NCBI GenBank assembly: GCA_041398785.1
Contig: JAWKUA010000023.1
Coordinates: forward strand, 53,848 to 117,847
From: Planctomycetaceae bacterium
GTDB lineage: Bacteria; Planctomycetota; Planctomycetia; Planctomycetales; Planctomycetaceae
Direction: 5' to 3'
Length of the DNA: 64,000 nt
The notes beneath the pieces were generated by a model. That model was not told where the DNA came from, did no database searches, and was given only the letters and a program-made list of their open reading frames with translations. The translations under genes and the position numbers were made by a program. Shown here one piece after another: positions 30,828 through 39,790 of this stretch; positions within the stretch are counted from its first letter, which is position 1, and the number at the start of each line of letters is the position of its first letter.

Positions 30828-32291
30828 ATGAAGCCGTCGAGAATCCTGCTGCTGGAGTTCAACGAACTCTGCCCCGGTCTTTTGAACAAATGGATGGCGG
30901 ACGGGCTGCTGCCAAACTTCCGGGCGTTCCATTCGCGTTCCGATGTGTTCGTCAGCAGCGCGGACACGGACGATCCCCATTTCCTGGAACCGTGGATCCA
31001 GTGGTTCTCCATGCACTCCGGCCTGAGTATCGATCAGCACGGAATCTTTCATCTGACTGACGGACAGCGCGCGGCTCATGACGACATCTGGTCCGTCCTG
31101 GCACGGGCCGGAAAGTCCGTAGGCAACGGAGGCAGCATGAATGTCCGAAGGCTGCAGCAGGAAGGCTCTTTCTTCTTGTCCGATCCCTGGTGTACGGCGT
31201 CCAAAGCGTGGCCGACGGAACTGCAGGTCTTCCAGGATTTTGTGGCCGAGAACGTTCAGGAATACAGCAACACCAGCCGCAAAAAGACGGGAGCAAAGCG
31301 ATTCCTGCAGTTCATGGCCCGTCACGGACTGAGACCCAAAACGGTTGCCTGGATTGCAAAACGCCTGCTGCAGGAACGCACCACGGACCGGGGAAGCCAG
31401 TGGAAGCGAGCGGTCGTCCTGGACATGCTTGTTGCGGACCTGTTCCTGCATTTGTTTCGAAAGTACCGCCCCGACTTTTCAACGCTGTTCCTGAACAGCA
31501 CAGCACATTTTCAGCACAGTTACTGGCGGCACATGGACCCCGCTGCATTCGTCAACCAGCCTTCGCAGCAGGAACTGGACCAGTACGGTAAAGCCATTTT
31601 GTACGGCTATCAGCGAATGGACGTCCTGCTGGGAGACCTGATGAAGCTGGAACGTGACGGAGTGATGCTGATTCTGTCAACGGCGCTCAGTCAGCAGCCG
31701 TTCCTGCGTCATGAAGCCACGGGCGGTCAGCATTTCTATCGCCCGCATGACGTCGGCAAGCTGCTGACTTCGCTCGGTGTGCAGTTCGATTCCGCTGACC
31801 CCGTGATGACTCATCAATACATGCTGAGAGTGCAGCCGTCCGAACGCGACGCCGCGGTGAACCGACTTCGTGCCTTGACGATGGACGGAACGGAGGCCTT
31901 CGAAGTCAGTCCTTCCGACGACGGCGGTATCTATTTTGGCTGCCAGATATCCCGGAAGGTCTCCGGCGATGAAGTCATCACCGACACTCACGCCGGAACC
32001 ACCGTCCCGTTTTTTGACCTGATGTATAAGATCGACGCGACGAAGAGCGGTTGCCATCACCCGGACGGTGTGCTGTGGTTTCGCACCGGCAATCACCGCG
32101 TCCACAGCGACAGGGTTTCGATCCTGGACGTCTTTCCGACGGTGACGGAATTCTTCGGCGTTGAATACGACAGCAGAGATTCCGCCAGCGGGCACACGCG
32201 CAGCGGGCAAAGCCTGCTGCCTCTGCTGCGACATCCAAAACTGACGGCTGGTCAGCGGCGACAGAACGCCAACGCGGCTGTCGCTCACTGA
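30828..32291 (+). CDS. Alkaline-phosphatase-superfamily protein in EPS locus
   Basis: 487 residues from the ATG at 30828; the longer open frame upstream is not protein-like. The start MKPSRILLLEFNELCPGLLNKWMADGLLPNF resembles type I phosphodiesterase/nucleotide pyrophosphatase and sulfatase-like enzymes, and a C-terminal SILDVFPTVTEFFG matches the usual 'DI.PT' region. The canonical nucleophile motif is not obvious (FFLSDPWCT or GGSMNV stand near the expected place), so enzymatic class is open: phosphoglycerol transferase, phosphodiesterase or a non-catalytic relative. No signal peptide. Confidence 0.68.
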   Translation: MKPSRILLLEFNELCPGLLNKWMADGLLPNFRAFHSRSDVFVSSADTDDPHFLEPWIQWFSMHSGLSIDQHGIFHLTDGQRAAHDDIWSVLARAGKSVGNGGSMNVRRLQQEGSFFLSDPWCTASKAWPTELQVFQDFVAENVQEYSNTSRKKTGAKRFLQFMARHGLRPKTVAWIAKRLLQERTTDRGSQWKRAVVLDMLVADLFLHLFRKYRPDFSTLFLNSTAHFQHSYWRHMDPAAFVNQPSQQELDQYGKAILYGYQRMDVLLGDLMKLERDGVMLILSTALSQQPFLRHEATGGQHFYRPHDVGKLLTSLGVQFDSADPVMTHQYMLRVQPSERDAAVNRLRALTMDGTEAFEVSPSDDGGIYFGCQISRKVSGDEVITDTHAGTTVPFFDLMYKIDATKSGCHHPDGVLWFRTGNHRVHSDRVSILDVFPTVTEFFGVEYDSRDSASGHTRSGQSLLPLLRHPKLTAGQRRQNANAAVAH

Positions 32292-32314
32292 CACGCCGGA
32301 GCATTAAGCCAGCG

Positions 32315-33682
32315 TCAGGCCGAGTAACCTGGCCGGCTGGGGCGAGTCATCAGGGCGTTGGCCTGTTCGTCGCCGATGAACTCTTCCTTATCCGGATCCC
32401 AGTTCAGGTCTCGTCCCAGCATCAGCGTGATGTTGCACAAGTGGCACGACGTCATCGTGCGATGATGCGTGTAGACATCGGACACGGGGTCCTTGCGAGA
32501 TTCGATGCAGTTGAAGAAGTTCTGCATGTGACCGGTCGGTTCGCCGCCGTAGATTTCGACGATCTTGTCATTCAATTTCTGCTGGTCGGCGTCAGTCAGA
32601 TCTTCCACGGGTTTTCCGGTCAGCTTGCCTCGATTGACGAAGATCCGGCCCTTGCTGCCTTCGAACAGGATGCCATTTCCGAATTCCGTGCTGCCGTCTT
32701 CGGCACGGTAGTTGTCGTGAACGGTCATCTTTGTGCCATTGGCGTAGTCCAGCGTCAGGTGGAATTCAGTAGCCACGTTGAACGCGTTGGGAAGCTTCAG
32801 CTCGCCGGCGAACCACTTCACGAAGTCAAAGTTTTCGGGAACGGCCGGAGTAAATTTTCCGGCACCGCTGACTTTCGTCGGGCCGGTGTGGCTGACACCC
32901 AGCGCCCACTGAGCGATGTCGATGTGATGCGCACCCCAGTCAGTCATCTTGCCGCCGGAGTATTCAAAGAACCAGCGGAACATCTTGCGGCGTTCCACCA
33001 TGTAAAGTGCTTCGGGAGCCGGGCCGAGCCACATGTCCCAGTCCAGACCGGCCGGCGCCTCGGTGGCTTCAAACGGTCCGCCTTTGTCGACTCCACCGAT
33101 CGCGACATGGGCCGTGACGTTGTCGCCGATGTAGCCTTCCTGAACCATCGCGACCGCCTGCAGGAACTTGCGTTCGTTTTCGGATCGCTGCTGGGTTCCC
33201 ACCTGAAACACGCGGCCTGTTTCCTTCACGACTTTGCAGATCTGCTTGCCTTCGTCGATGGTCAGAGTCAGCGGCTTTTCGCAATACACGTCAGCTCCCG
33301 CTCTCAGTGCCGCGATGGCAATGGGCACGTGCCAGTGGTCGGGAGTGCCAATCGTGACAACGTCCGGCTTCTCATTCGCCAGCATCTCACGGTAGTCGAT
33401 GTACATGTTCAGATCGCCGCCGAGCGCGGCGTTGAATTCCTGATTGTGGTTGGAGTCCACATCGCAGACGGCAATCGTCTTGCCCAGCCGTGACGCCTGC
33501 CTGGCGATATCCCCGCCACGGTTGTAGCGGCCGCGACTGCCGCCAACGCCGATCGACGCAACCGTCTTCCTGTCGTTTGCCGCCTGCATCCCCCGCGCAC
33601 GACCAGGGATGAACAGAGGTAAGGCGAGTCCCGCGCCGGCGGCGGTGGTGGTCCTGAGAAAGTCGCGTCGAGTTCGAGTCAT
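32315..33682 (-). CDS. Tat-exported Gfo/Idh/MocA-family oxidoreductase
   Basis: 455 residues from the ATG at 33682. The twin-arginine signal TRTRRDFLRTTTAAGAGLALPLF shows export in folded form with its cofactor. The Rossmann part has SIGVGGSRGRYN and the intact catalytic YCEKPLT motif; the C-terminal domain contains GGKMTDWGAHHIDIAQWALG. Exported members of this family are abundant in planctomycetes and are thought to process sugars in the periplasm. The C-terminus DPDKEEFIGDEQANALMTRPSRPGY is typical of this subgroup. It converges on the EPS locus and stands alone. Confidence 0.93.
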   Translation of the reverse strand: MTRTRRDFLRTTTAAGAGLALPLFIPGRARGMQAANDRKTVASIGVGGSRGRYNRGGDIARQASRLGKTIAVCDVDSNHNQEFNAALGGDLNMYIDYREMLANEKPDVVTIGTPDHWHVPIAIAALRAGADVYCEKPLTLTIDEGKQICKVVKETGRVFQVGTQQRSENERKFLQAVAMVQEGYIGDNVTAHVAIGGVDKGGPFEATEAPAGLDWDMWLGPAPEALYMVERRKMFRWFFEYSGGKMTDWGAHHIDIAQWALGVSHTGPTKVSGAGKFTPAVPENFDFVKWFAGELKLPNAFNVATEFHLTLDYANGTKMTVHDNYRAEDGSTEFGNGILFEGSKGRIFVNRGKLTGKPVEDLTDADQQKLNDKIVEIYGGEPTGHMQNFFNCIESRKDPVSDVYTHHRTMTSCHLCNITLMLGRDLNWDPDKEEFIGDEQANALMTRPSRPGYSA

Positions 33683-33953
33683 GGCATCGTCCTGTCGATT
33701 CAAAGTACAGAGTCACAAGCAGGTTCGTAGTACAGCGAGTCAGCCCGCGATGTTCAACTCGCACAAGCCGCAGCCGTCGCTTTCATGCAACGCATCGAAC
33801 AGTGCCAGCCGCGCTGACGTCGGCCGCAGTCAGAAGGGAAACAGAAAAGCCACCATAGAACCGTCGCCGACAACGGCGTAAAGTTCCCGCATCCGGCTTT
33901 GTGGCGGCGTGTCCGGCGGAAGGGCAAAGTCACGCTCTGTAACGGAGATGTTC

Positions 33954-34265
33954 ATGCGATTCGAGACACGATTTTTCAGATTGACACTCGCCGCGACAGC
34001 CGTGCTGTGGTCATGCGGCTGCAGCGATTCCGGCACCGCACCGTCGAAGAACTTACCGGCCGCGGATTCGACGCCAGGCGATTCCGCGGCATCCGACCTG
34101 GGAACTCCCGCGGATGCTCCCGGATCAGCCGCCGGTGACGTGCCCAAACCTGACGACGCACCTGTCGAAATCACGCTTCCCGGCCTGGACGTCAACGCCT
34201 CGGGTTCCGACAACCAGGGCGACGACGTCGAAACGCCTGACGAGCCGAGTCCCGATCAGAATTAG
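33954..34265 (+). CDS. Small low-complexity lipoprotein
   Basis: 103 residues. The ATG at 33954 is chosen because GGAG is six bases upstream. A signal peptide with lipobox-like SCGC (TLAATAVLWSCGC) is followed by a disordered, acidic, Pro/Ala/Asp-rich sequence with no domain. Such surface lipoproteins are common and uncharacterised in this phylum. Confidence 0.6.
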   Translation: MRFETRFFRLTLAATAVLWSCGCSDSGTAPSKNLPAADSTPGDSAASDLGTPADAPGSAAGDVPKPDDAPVEITLPGLDVNASGSDNQGDDVETPDEPSPDQN

Positions 34266-34503
34266 CGATCGTCGCGGCGTTCGTGCTCCCGATCATCGTG
34301 GTTCGTCACTCCACAAGCCACATGAGGGTTCAGGCATTCGTCTTTCAGCGTACCGCGCAGAACGGCGCGGTCCCGGTTCCGAAAGTTTCTGACGAGTGCG
34401 TGGGAAAAAATCCCGATGAAATCACTGCTGCTGTCGGCGATCCTTGTCGCCGGGCCGACCAGCGGGCGAACTCGTCAACCAGACTCCATCGGGACAGACG
34501 ACC

Positions 34504-35193
34504 ATGCCTGCAGTGATTACCAGCGATGAACCGGCGCGCCGAATGGTGGGCGAGGCACGTGTCCTGATTGTGGATGACCACCCGATCGTGCGCAACGGTC
34601 TGCGAGTCCTGTTCGACAATGAACCGGACTTCTGTGTGTGCGCGGAAGCCGACGGGCTGAATCAGGCTCTTCAGCAGTTTCGCGAAACCAGGCCGGACGT
34701 TGTGGTGTCGGACATTTCCTTCGAGGGCGGTAACGGGATCGAGCTGGTCCGTGAACTGATCAGCATTGATCCGGATGTCCGCGTGCTGATTTGTTCAATG
34801 CACGACGAATCCCTGTTTGCCGAACGAGCGCTGCGCGCGGGAGCGAAGGGATATATTCGCAAGGGGGAAGCCGCCGGTCAGCTGACCGCAGCCGTAAGAC
34901 GCATTGTCGGCGGCCAGGTTTATCTCAGCGCCGCAATGACGGAACGGATGCTGCACCTGCAGATCGGCGATCAGAAGGCCGAGAAGTCTTCGGTGGAGGC
35001 TCTTTCCGACCGCGAACTTCAGGTGTTCGAACAAATCGGCCACGGAATATCAACTCGCCACATCGCCCGAAATCTGCATCTCAGCCCGAAGACGGTTGAG
35101 ACTCACCGCGAGAAGATCAAAACCAAGCTGAACCTTTCGAACAGTACGGAATTGACGCAGCACGCGGTCCTGTGGGTCCTGCAGGGACGGTAA
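34504..35193 (+). CDS. NarL/FixJ-type response regulator
   Basis: 229 residues. Receiver domain at about 18-135 with the acidic pair VDDH (24-26), phospho-acceptor Asp70 (VVSDISF) and Lys120 (GYIRKGEA). A LuxR/GerE helix-turn-helix follows at about 165-220 (LSDRELQVFEQIGHGISTRHIARNLHLSPKTVETH). It would bind DNA after phosphorylation by a partner histidine kinase, which is not in this window, so it is an orphan here. The start at 34504 (MPAVITSD) is chosen over 34444. Confidence 0.93.
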   Translation: MPAVITSDEPARRMVGEARVLIVDDHPIVRNGLRVLFDNEPDFCVCAEADGLNQALQQFRETRPDVVVSDISFEGGNGIELVRELISIDPDVRVLICSMHDESLFAERALRAGAKGYIRKGEAAGQLTAAVRRIVGGQVYLSAAMTERMLHLQIGDQKAEKSSVEALSDRELQVFEQIGHGISTRHIARNLHLSPKTVETHREKIKTKLNLSNSTELTQHAVLWVLQGR

Positions 35194-35242
35194 AGAAGGG
35201 CCGCGTGGTCAGTCCCGGCGCGCGGTTTGTCGCCGGGCATTC

Positions 35243-36328
35243 CTACCGTCGGCCGGTCTTCCCGCGATCACCCCGCGACTTGCGCCCGGTCGTCTTTGCG
35301 GAACCGCCGGATCCCACCGCAGATCCGGTCGATCGCCGAGCGACGCGGGAAGGTGTGCCGGAGGAAGTCCGCTTTTGGGGTGATCGTTTCGCCGGCCGCG
35401 CGGCGGTCGAACGGCGCGACGGCGAGCGTTCCGGTCGGCCGGACACAAGGTCATCGGCGAATCGATGCAGTTCCCGGATCTCCTGCGGTCGAAGTTCCCG
35501 ACACTTGCCGGAACTGATGTGGCCGATGCGAAGCGGACCAAACGCAATTCGTTCCAGACTGATTACCTTATGTCCGACGCGAGCCAGCAGGCGGCGGATT
35601 TCCCGATTTTTTCCCTCGCGAAGCTCCAGTTCCAGAACTGTGCTGCGGCCCTTTTTCTTCAGAGGTCTCACGCTGCCGAAACGAAAGTAACCTTCAGAAA
35701 AATGCATTCCCCTGCGAAGCTCCGCCAGAGTTTCCGGGGTCGGCAGCCCGACGACCTGCACGCGATATCGCCGGACAACCTGATAACGCGGATGGGCCAG
35801 CCGCTCTGCAAGGTCGCCGTCGTTGGTGATCAGCAGCAACCCCTGTGTGTTCTCATCCAGTCGACCGACCGTAAACAACCGCTGGTCGTGTGCAGGCACC
35901 AGATCGACGGCGCGCGGTCTGCCGTCGGGATCTCGATTTGTACACAACACGCCCCGCGGCTTGTTCAGCAGGTAGTAGCGCAATCGCGGCCTTCGAAGCT
36001 TTTCTCCGTCAAACCGGACATCGTGCGCTTCGGCGTCAATCATCGTCGCCGGATCGGTCACGATGCGGCCATCGACGGTCACTCGACCATCACGAATATA
36101 GGCTTCGCAGTTGCGGCGTGAATCGACTCCGGACGTCGCCAGAAACTTCTGCAGGCGCATGTTCGATCGATCAGCCGCCGCTGGTCCGGAGCGCGGTCCG
36201 CGTCGCGCGTCGACGGATTCCACCGGCGCGGACTCTGCGGAATCGTCGCGCGACGAGGATGAATGCCGGCGACCTGGCGGACGGAGGGGCTTGCGACCGG
36301 CCGGACCCGGCGGACTCTTGCGTGACAT
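35243..36328 (-). CDS. rRNA pseudouridine synthase (RsuA/RluB type)
   Basis: 361 residues from the ATG at 36328. After a basic, Pro/Ser-rich leader of about 60 residues comes an S4 RNA-binding domain (MRLQKFLATSGVDSRRNCEAYIRDGRV) and the catalytic domain with the nucleophile motif VGRLDENTQGLLLITNDG, then KGRSTVLELELREGKNREIRRL. The family modifies uridines in 16S or 23S rRNA (RluB: 23S U2605; RsuA: 16S U516); which one cannot be decided. The C-terminal 75 residues are a strongly basic Arg/Ser-rich tail, longer than in E. coli. Confidence 0.92.
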   Translation of the reverse strand: MSRKSPPGPAGRKPLRPPGRRHSSSSRDDSAESAPVESVDARRGPRSGPAAADRSNMRLQKFLATSGVDSRRNCEAYIRDGRVTVDGRIVTDPATMIDAEAHDVRFDGEKLRRPRLRYYLLNKPRGVLCTNRDPDGRPRAVDLVPAHDQRLFTVGRLDENTQGLLLITNDGDLAERLAHPRYQVVRRYRVQVVGLPTPETLAELRRGMHFSEGYFRFGSVRPLKKKGRSTVLELELREGKNREIRRLLARVGHKVISLERIAFGPLRIGHISSGKCRELRPQEIRELHRFADDLVSGRPERSPSRRSTAARPAKRSPQKRTSSGTPSRVARRSTGSAVGSGGSAKTTGRKSRGDRGKTGRR

Positions 36329-36695
36329 GATGGGATGGCTGCAACAGAAGGGATCACTGAAAACCGGCCATTGTACCGCGACGGTCGCCGTTTCACTTTC
36401 GGATTTGCCGTGTAAAATGAAAATGCTGGCTTGCCAACGAAACCTGTCGGCTGCTTCCGGGATCGGTATGGCCCGCGTGACTGCTGCCCGCTGCACACGG
36501 TGAACATCCCGAATAACCGCAAAGCACAACCGGGCCGAATGTCCGGCGAATGCCGCGTGGGCCGATTCCCCAGGCGATTCTGCGGAATGTCCATGCGGCC
36601 GTGAAGATCGTTCGGATACACTAAGCTGACGTTCACCTTCGTCGCGATAGAGTTCGAGTGGGGCTGGAGTCCCCGCATCGAAAAGGAATTCACCC
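36329..36695. other. Intergenic region between divergent genes
   Basis: About 367 bases. It holds the promoters of the pseudouridine synthase and BON genes. A small GGGG...CCCC hairpin (TGGGGCTGGAGTCCCC) at about 36658-36673 sits just before the ribosome-binding AAAAGGAA of the BON gene. Nothing else was recognised. Confidence 0.4.
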
Positions 36696-37403
36696 ATGAA
36701 TAAGCTGCCCCTCGTCCTTCGGTTCAGTCTGTTCGTCGCGGTCATGGCTATCGCGGCTTCCGGTTTCGCTCAGCAGGGACAGCAACCCGGCGGAACGACG
36801 GGAGGAACCACGGGCGGCACGACCGGTGGCGGGCTAACCGGAGGAACTGCGGGCGGCACCGCTGGCGGCGGACTCACTGGTGGCGGAGCCGGAACGACCG
36901 GCGGTCTTGGCGGCGCGACGACACAAGGCGCTGGCGGAGGTGCCGCCGGAGGACAGGGTCTGGCTGGTGACAACGCTGCCGCGGCCTTCGTCGGTGCCTC
37001 AAATGCGGCCGCATTCGTCGGCGGAGCGAGAACCGCCACGACGAACACGAATACCAACCGCCAGTTCCGGTCCATCACTTCCACGGGAGTCCCGACCGGC
37101 GGCGCACAGCCCCAGCAGGCCGCGAATCCCCGCCGTGTGCCGGTGTCTCTGCGGATTGGCTTTCCCCGTCCGGTTCCGCAGGAAGCAATCGCTCTGGCAG
37201 CCGACCGCGAAATCTCGCTGACTCGGTATTCGTCCGGCCGCCCGGAACTGGCAGCCGTCGAAGTCGCGTTTTCGGCGGACGGAGTCGTTGTGCTGTCGGG
37301 AACTGCCCGGGACGCTTCCGCTCGCCGGCTGGCAGCGAACCTGGTCAGATTGCAACCCGGCGTCCGGCGTGTGGAAAACCAGATTCTGGTCCCCACTGAA
37401 TAA
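36696..37403 (+). CDS. Secreted Gly/Thr-rich protein with C-terminal BON domain
   Basis: 235 residues. Signal peptide (LVLRFSLFVAVMAIAASGFA), then about 80 residues of GGTTGGTTGG- and GGTAGG-type low-complexity sequence, an Asn/Thr/Pro-rich linker, and at about residues 165-233 a BON-like domain (ISLTRYSSGRPELAAVEVAFSADGVVVLSGTARDASARRLAANLVRLQPGVRRVENQI). BON domains bind phospholipid membranes or other periplasmic ligands. AAGGA lies 9 bases before the ATG. The Gly-rich repeat could change length by slippage. Confidence 0.8.
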   Translation: MNKLPLVLRFSLFVAVMAIAASGFAQQGQQPGGTTGGTTGGTTGGGLTGGTAGGTAGGGLTGGGAGTTGGLGGATTQGAGGGAAGGQGLAGDNAAAAFVGASNAAAFVGGARTATTNTNTNRQFRSITSTGVPTGGAQPQQAANPRRVPVSLRIGFPRPVPQEAIALAADREISLTRYSSGRPELAAVEVAFSADGVVVLSGTARDASARRLAANLVRLQPGVRRVENQILVPTE

Positions 37404-37564
37404 CGGCGCGATTCAAACAGCGTCGACTGCCGGTGCGACGTGCCCGACCTTTAGGTTTCCGCAGCCGCAATGCCTCGGCAGACGCTGCCGCCATGTCTCG
37501 ATGCGACACGACTGCGTCGGTGCCCCGCAACGGATTCCGCCAGCATCACAACATGTGCGAATGA

Positions 37565-38176
37565 ATGTCCAGGCAGATTCACACGCGATTCATTGAAATC
37601 TCCCGCGGCGTCTCAACGCGACTTGCGGAAGCGATCGAAGCCTGTGGACCCGTCAGACTGACTCCGCGAAACGACGTTCCGCTGTGCGAAATGCTGTGCC
37701 GAATTGTGGCCGGACAGCAACTGTCGACCAAAGCCGCGTCGACAATCTGGGGTCGCGTTGTGGAAACCGCCGGCGACAGCAGTCTCAGCGACCACATCGC
37801 CGCCACGGATACGGAGATCCTGCGCGGCTGCGGACTCTCGAACTCGAAAGCCAGGGCGATGAAGGCCATCGTCGCGGCGAAAAATGAGGGACTGCTCGAT
37901 ACGGGCACGCTCCGCAGGCTCCGGCACGACGAGCGGTCCCGACAGCTCAAGTCGATCCGCGGAGTCGGGCAGTGGACAGCCGACATGATTTCGATGTTTT
38001 ACTTCGCCGACAAAGATGTCTGGCCGCAAACGGACGTGACGGTCTGGAAGACTCTGCAGCGACTCACCGACAAACGCCGCAGTACCGAACGCACCGCCAC
38101 TCTGTTCGCGCCCCACCGAACTTATCTGGCTCTGTATCTGTACAGGATCGCCGACTCGAAGCCGCAGGAAACGTGA
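37565..38176 (+). CDS. DNA-3-methyladenine glycosylase (AlkA-like, HhH-GPD)
   Basis: 203 residues, the size of a minimal AlkA/MAG-type glycosylase without the N-terminal TBP-like domain. The AGQQLSTKAASTIW helix, the helix-hairpin-helix LKSIRGVGQWTADMI (about 128-142) and the catalytic Asp157 (WPQTDVTVWK) are all present. It removes alkylated purines in base-excision repair. No iron-sulfur cluster cysteines are seen. The gene stands alone, 161 bases after the BON gene. Confidence 0.92.
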   Translation: MSRQIHTRFIEISRGVSTRLAEAIEACGPVRLTPRNDVPLCEMLCRIVAGQQLSTKAASTIWGRVVETAGDSSLSDHIAATDTEILRGCGLSNSKARAMKAIVAAKNEGLLDTGTLRRLRHDERSRQLKSIRGVGQWTADMISMFYFADKDVWPQTDVTVWKTLQRLTDKRRSTERTATLFAPHRTYLALYLYRIADSKPQET

Positions 38177-38278
38177 CCGACAGATCGCCGCAACCTGTCG
38201 ACACACGCCGTTGATTCCGTCGTTCACCGAGCACGACGACGGCCCGATTGTCGAACTCCGGAACGTTCCTGGCTTCGC

Positions 38279-38306
38279 TTGAACTGCATCACGCCGCTTC
38301 TATACT
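38279..38306 (+). promoter_or_regulatory. Predicted sigma-70 promoter of the peroxiredoxin gene
   Basis: TTGAAC (38279-38284) and TATACT (38301-38306) are separated by 16 bases, close to the vegetative consensus. Transcription would begin near 38313, leaving a leader of about 110 bases before the ATG at 38425. Identified by eye. Confidence 0.5.
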
Positions 38307-38424
38307 CCCGAAACGGATGGGGGCGACCGGCTGCGGAACGGAATTCCGACACGATAGCCGTCGCCCGTCCTCACTTTCGGCAAAGTCTCAATCGCAAATA
38401 ACGACGTAGAACCGAGGTATCCAG

Positions 38425-38973
38425 ATGAGTCTCAAGATCGGCCAGCCAGCTCCCGGACTGGACCTGAACCTTCGAATCTATGACCGTACAAGCGATGGCG
38501 GCGACGCTCAGTTCAAGGACGTGAAACTCTCTGATTACAAAGGCAAGTGGGTTTGCCTGTTCTTCTATCCGCTGGATTTCACGTTCGTCTGCCCCACAGA
38601 AATCGTCGCCTTCAACAAGGCGCTGGGAGAATTCGAAGACCGTGAGACTGTCGTTCTGACCGCAAGCACCGACAGCGTGTTTTCACACAAGGGCTGGTGC
38701 GATTCGCATGAAGATCTGGGGAAGCTGAAATACCCCATGATCGGCGACGTGAATCATGAGCTGTCGAAGGTGTACGATGTTCTGGACATCGACAAGGGGA
38801 TTGCCTACCGCGGCGTGTTTCTGATCGATCCGCAGGGAGTTCTGCGGTGGATGGCGGTTCACGACCTTGGCGTCGGCCGGAACGTCGATGAAGTCCTGCG
38901 AGTTCTGGATGCCCTGCAAACGGACAAATTGTGCCCGTGCAACTGGAAGCCAGGCCAGGAAACTCTGAACTGA
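38425..38973 (+). CDS. 2-Cys peroxiredoxin (AhpC/TSA family)
   Basis: 182 residues, a thioredoxin-fold peroxidase that reduces hydrogen peroxide and organic peroxides. The peroxidatic cysteine is Cys56 in FYPLDFTFVCPTEI; the resolving cysteine is Cys170 or Cys172 in KLCPCNWKPG. GVFLIDPQGVLRWM is also typical. No ahpF or thioredoxin gene is adjacent. A good promoter and a terminator frame it, so it is monocistronic. Confidence 0.96.
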   Translation: MSLKIGQPAPGLDLNLRIYDRTSDGGDAQFKDVKLSDYKGKWVCLFFYPLDFTFVCPTEIVAFNKALGEFEDRETVVLTASTDSVFSHKGWCDSHEDLGKLKYPMIGDVNHELSKVYDVLDIDKGIAYRGVFLIDPQGVLRWMAVHDLGVGRNVDEVLRVLDALQTDKLCPCNWKPGQETLN

Positions 38974-39004
38974 CCTCCGCAACGTGCAGTCCTTCGAAGA
39001 AACA

Positions 39005-39039
39005 GGGGCCGTACATCGAAAGGATGCCGGCCCTTTTTT
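39005..39039 (+). terminator. Intrinsic terminator after the peroxiredoxin gene
   Basis: GGGCCG pairs with CGGCCC, with an inner CATC/GATG stem, and six T follow directly. It lies 32 bases beyond the peroxiredoxin stop codon. Confidence 0.75.
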
Positions 39040-39107
39040 CATGCACAGCGCGCGCGGAGATAACGGAATTCACTCCGCGCTCCTACGGCGAGCGGCGGGT
39101 GAGATTT

Positions 39108-39268
39108 ACCCTCCCGTGCCAACGGGAGGGTCGAAGTTTGATCGCCGTTCAGGCAATCAAACGAGGGGAGGGCGTCCGAGCAACGGGAGCTTCCTGTGTG
39201 CAGCCCTCCCCGCGATCGAACGCCTGAACGGCCTGAGTTCGACGACCCTCCCGTTCAAACGGGAGGGT
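39108..39268. repeat. 161-bp nested palindromic element
   Basis: The two ends are each a hairpin: ACCCTCCCGT-gcc-AACGGGAGGGT (39108-39131) and ACCCTCCCGTTCAAACGGGAGGGT (39245-39268). Inside, GCCGTTCAGGC (39144-39154) is the exact complement of GCCTGAACGGC (39222-39232), and GGGGAGGGC near 39165 matches GCCCTCCCC at 39203-39211. The whole element is thus symmetrical around about 39188. It lies between convergent genes and has no coding capacity; it resembles a MITE or a compound REP element. Confidence 0.75.
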
Positions 39269-39313
39269 GGAGCAATCGCCGCTCGACACCGTTAAATCTC
39301 ATCTGCCGAACGC

Positions 39314-39790
39314 CTAGAGTGCTCGGTCGATTTCCTTCAGGACATCGCGAGTCAGTTCCTTCGCGCGAATTCGGTCGACGGTTTCCTGCATTCCTTCGAC
39401 CGTGCGTTCGACAAACGCCAGAGCGGCTTCGTTGGGATGCCGCTTCAGCAGAACCTTCGCGGCGTCGGCGGACTTCGTGTGAGTGACGATGAATCGCAGG
39501 TCGTTTTCACTCAGATCTTCCGGCGGAAATTTCAGGGCAAGCTTCATCGCAGCGTCCTGAGCCTTCGGAACATACTGGATCATCTCCTTCAGTTCGTCGA
39601 GGCTTAGTTTCCGGGACAACAGCGTCTTGGCGGCAGCGTTCGACAACAGCGGAACAAAGCGGGCCAGATAAAGCAGATCCTTGTTATCCGGCCCCGGACG
39701 ACTGTTTCCAAGCCGTTCCCAGAGTTCGCGGGCCTTCTCCTTTTTTGAATCAACGCCCCTGGCGTCCGCTCCCGCACCACTTTCCGCCAT
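39314..39790 (-). CDS. Helical-repeat protein of unknown function
   Basis: 158 residues from the ATG at 39790 (MAESGAGADARG), with GAAGGGACAG just upstream; the open frame continues upstream into repeat DNA, which I reject. The sequence is almost all alpha helix, with recurring AAAKTLLSRKLSLDEL, AQDAAMKLALKFPPEDL and ADAAKVLLKRHPNEA units of about 30 residues that look like HEAT/ARM-type repeats. No signal peptide. Function unknown. Confidence 0.65.
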   Translation of the reverse strand: MAESGAGADARGVDSKKEKARELWERLGNSRPGPDNKDLLYLARFVPLLSNAAAKTLLSRKLSLDELKEMIQYVPKAQDAAMKLALKFPPEDLSENDLRFIVTHTKSADAAKVLLKRHPNEAALAFVERTVEGMQETVDRIRAKELTRDVLKEIDRAL

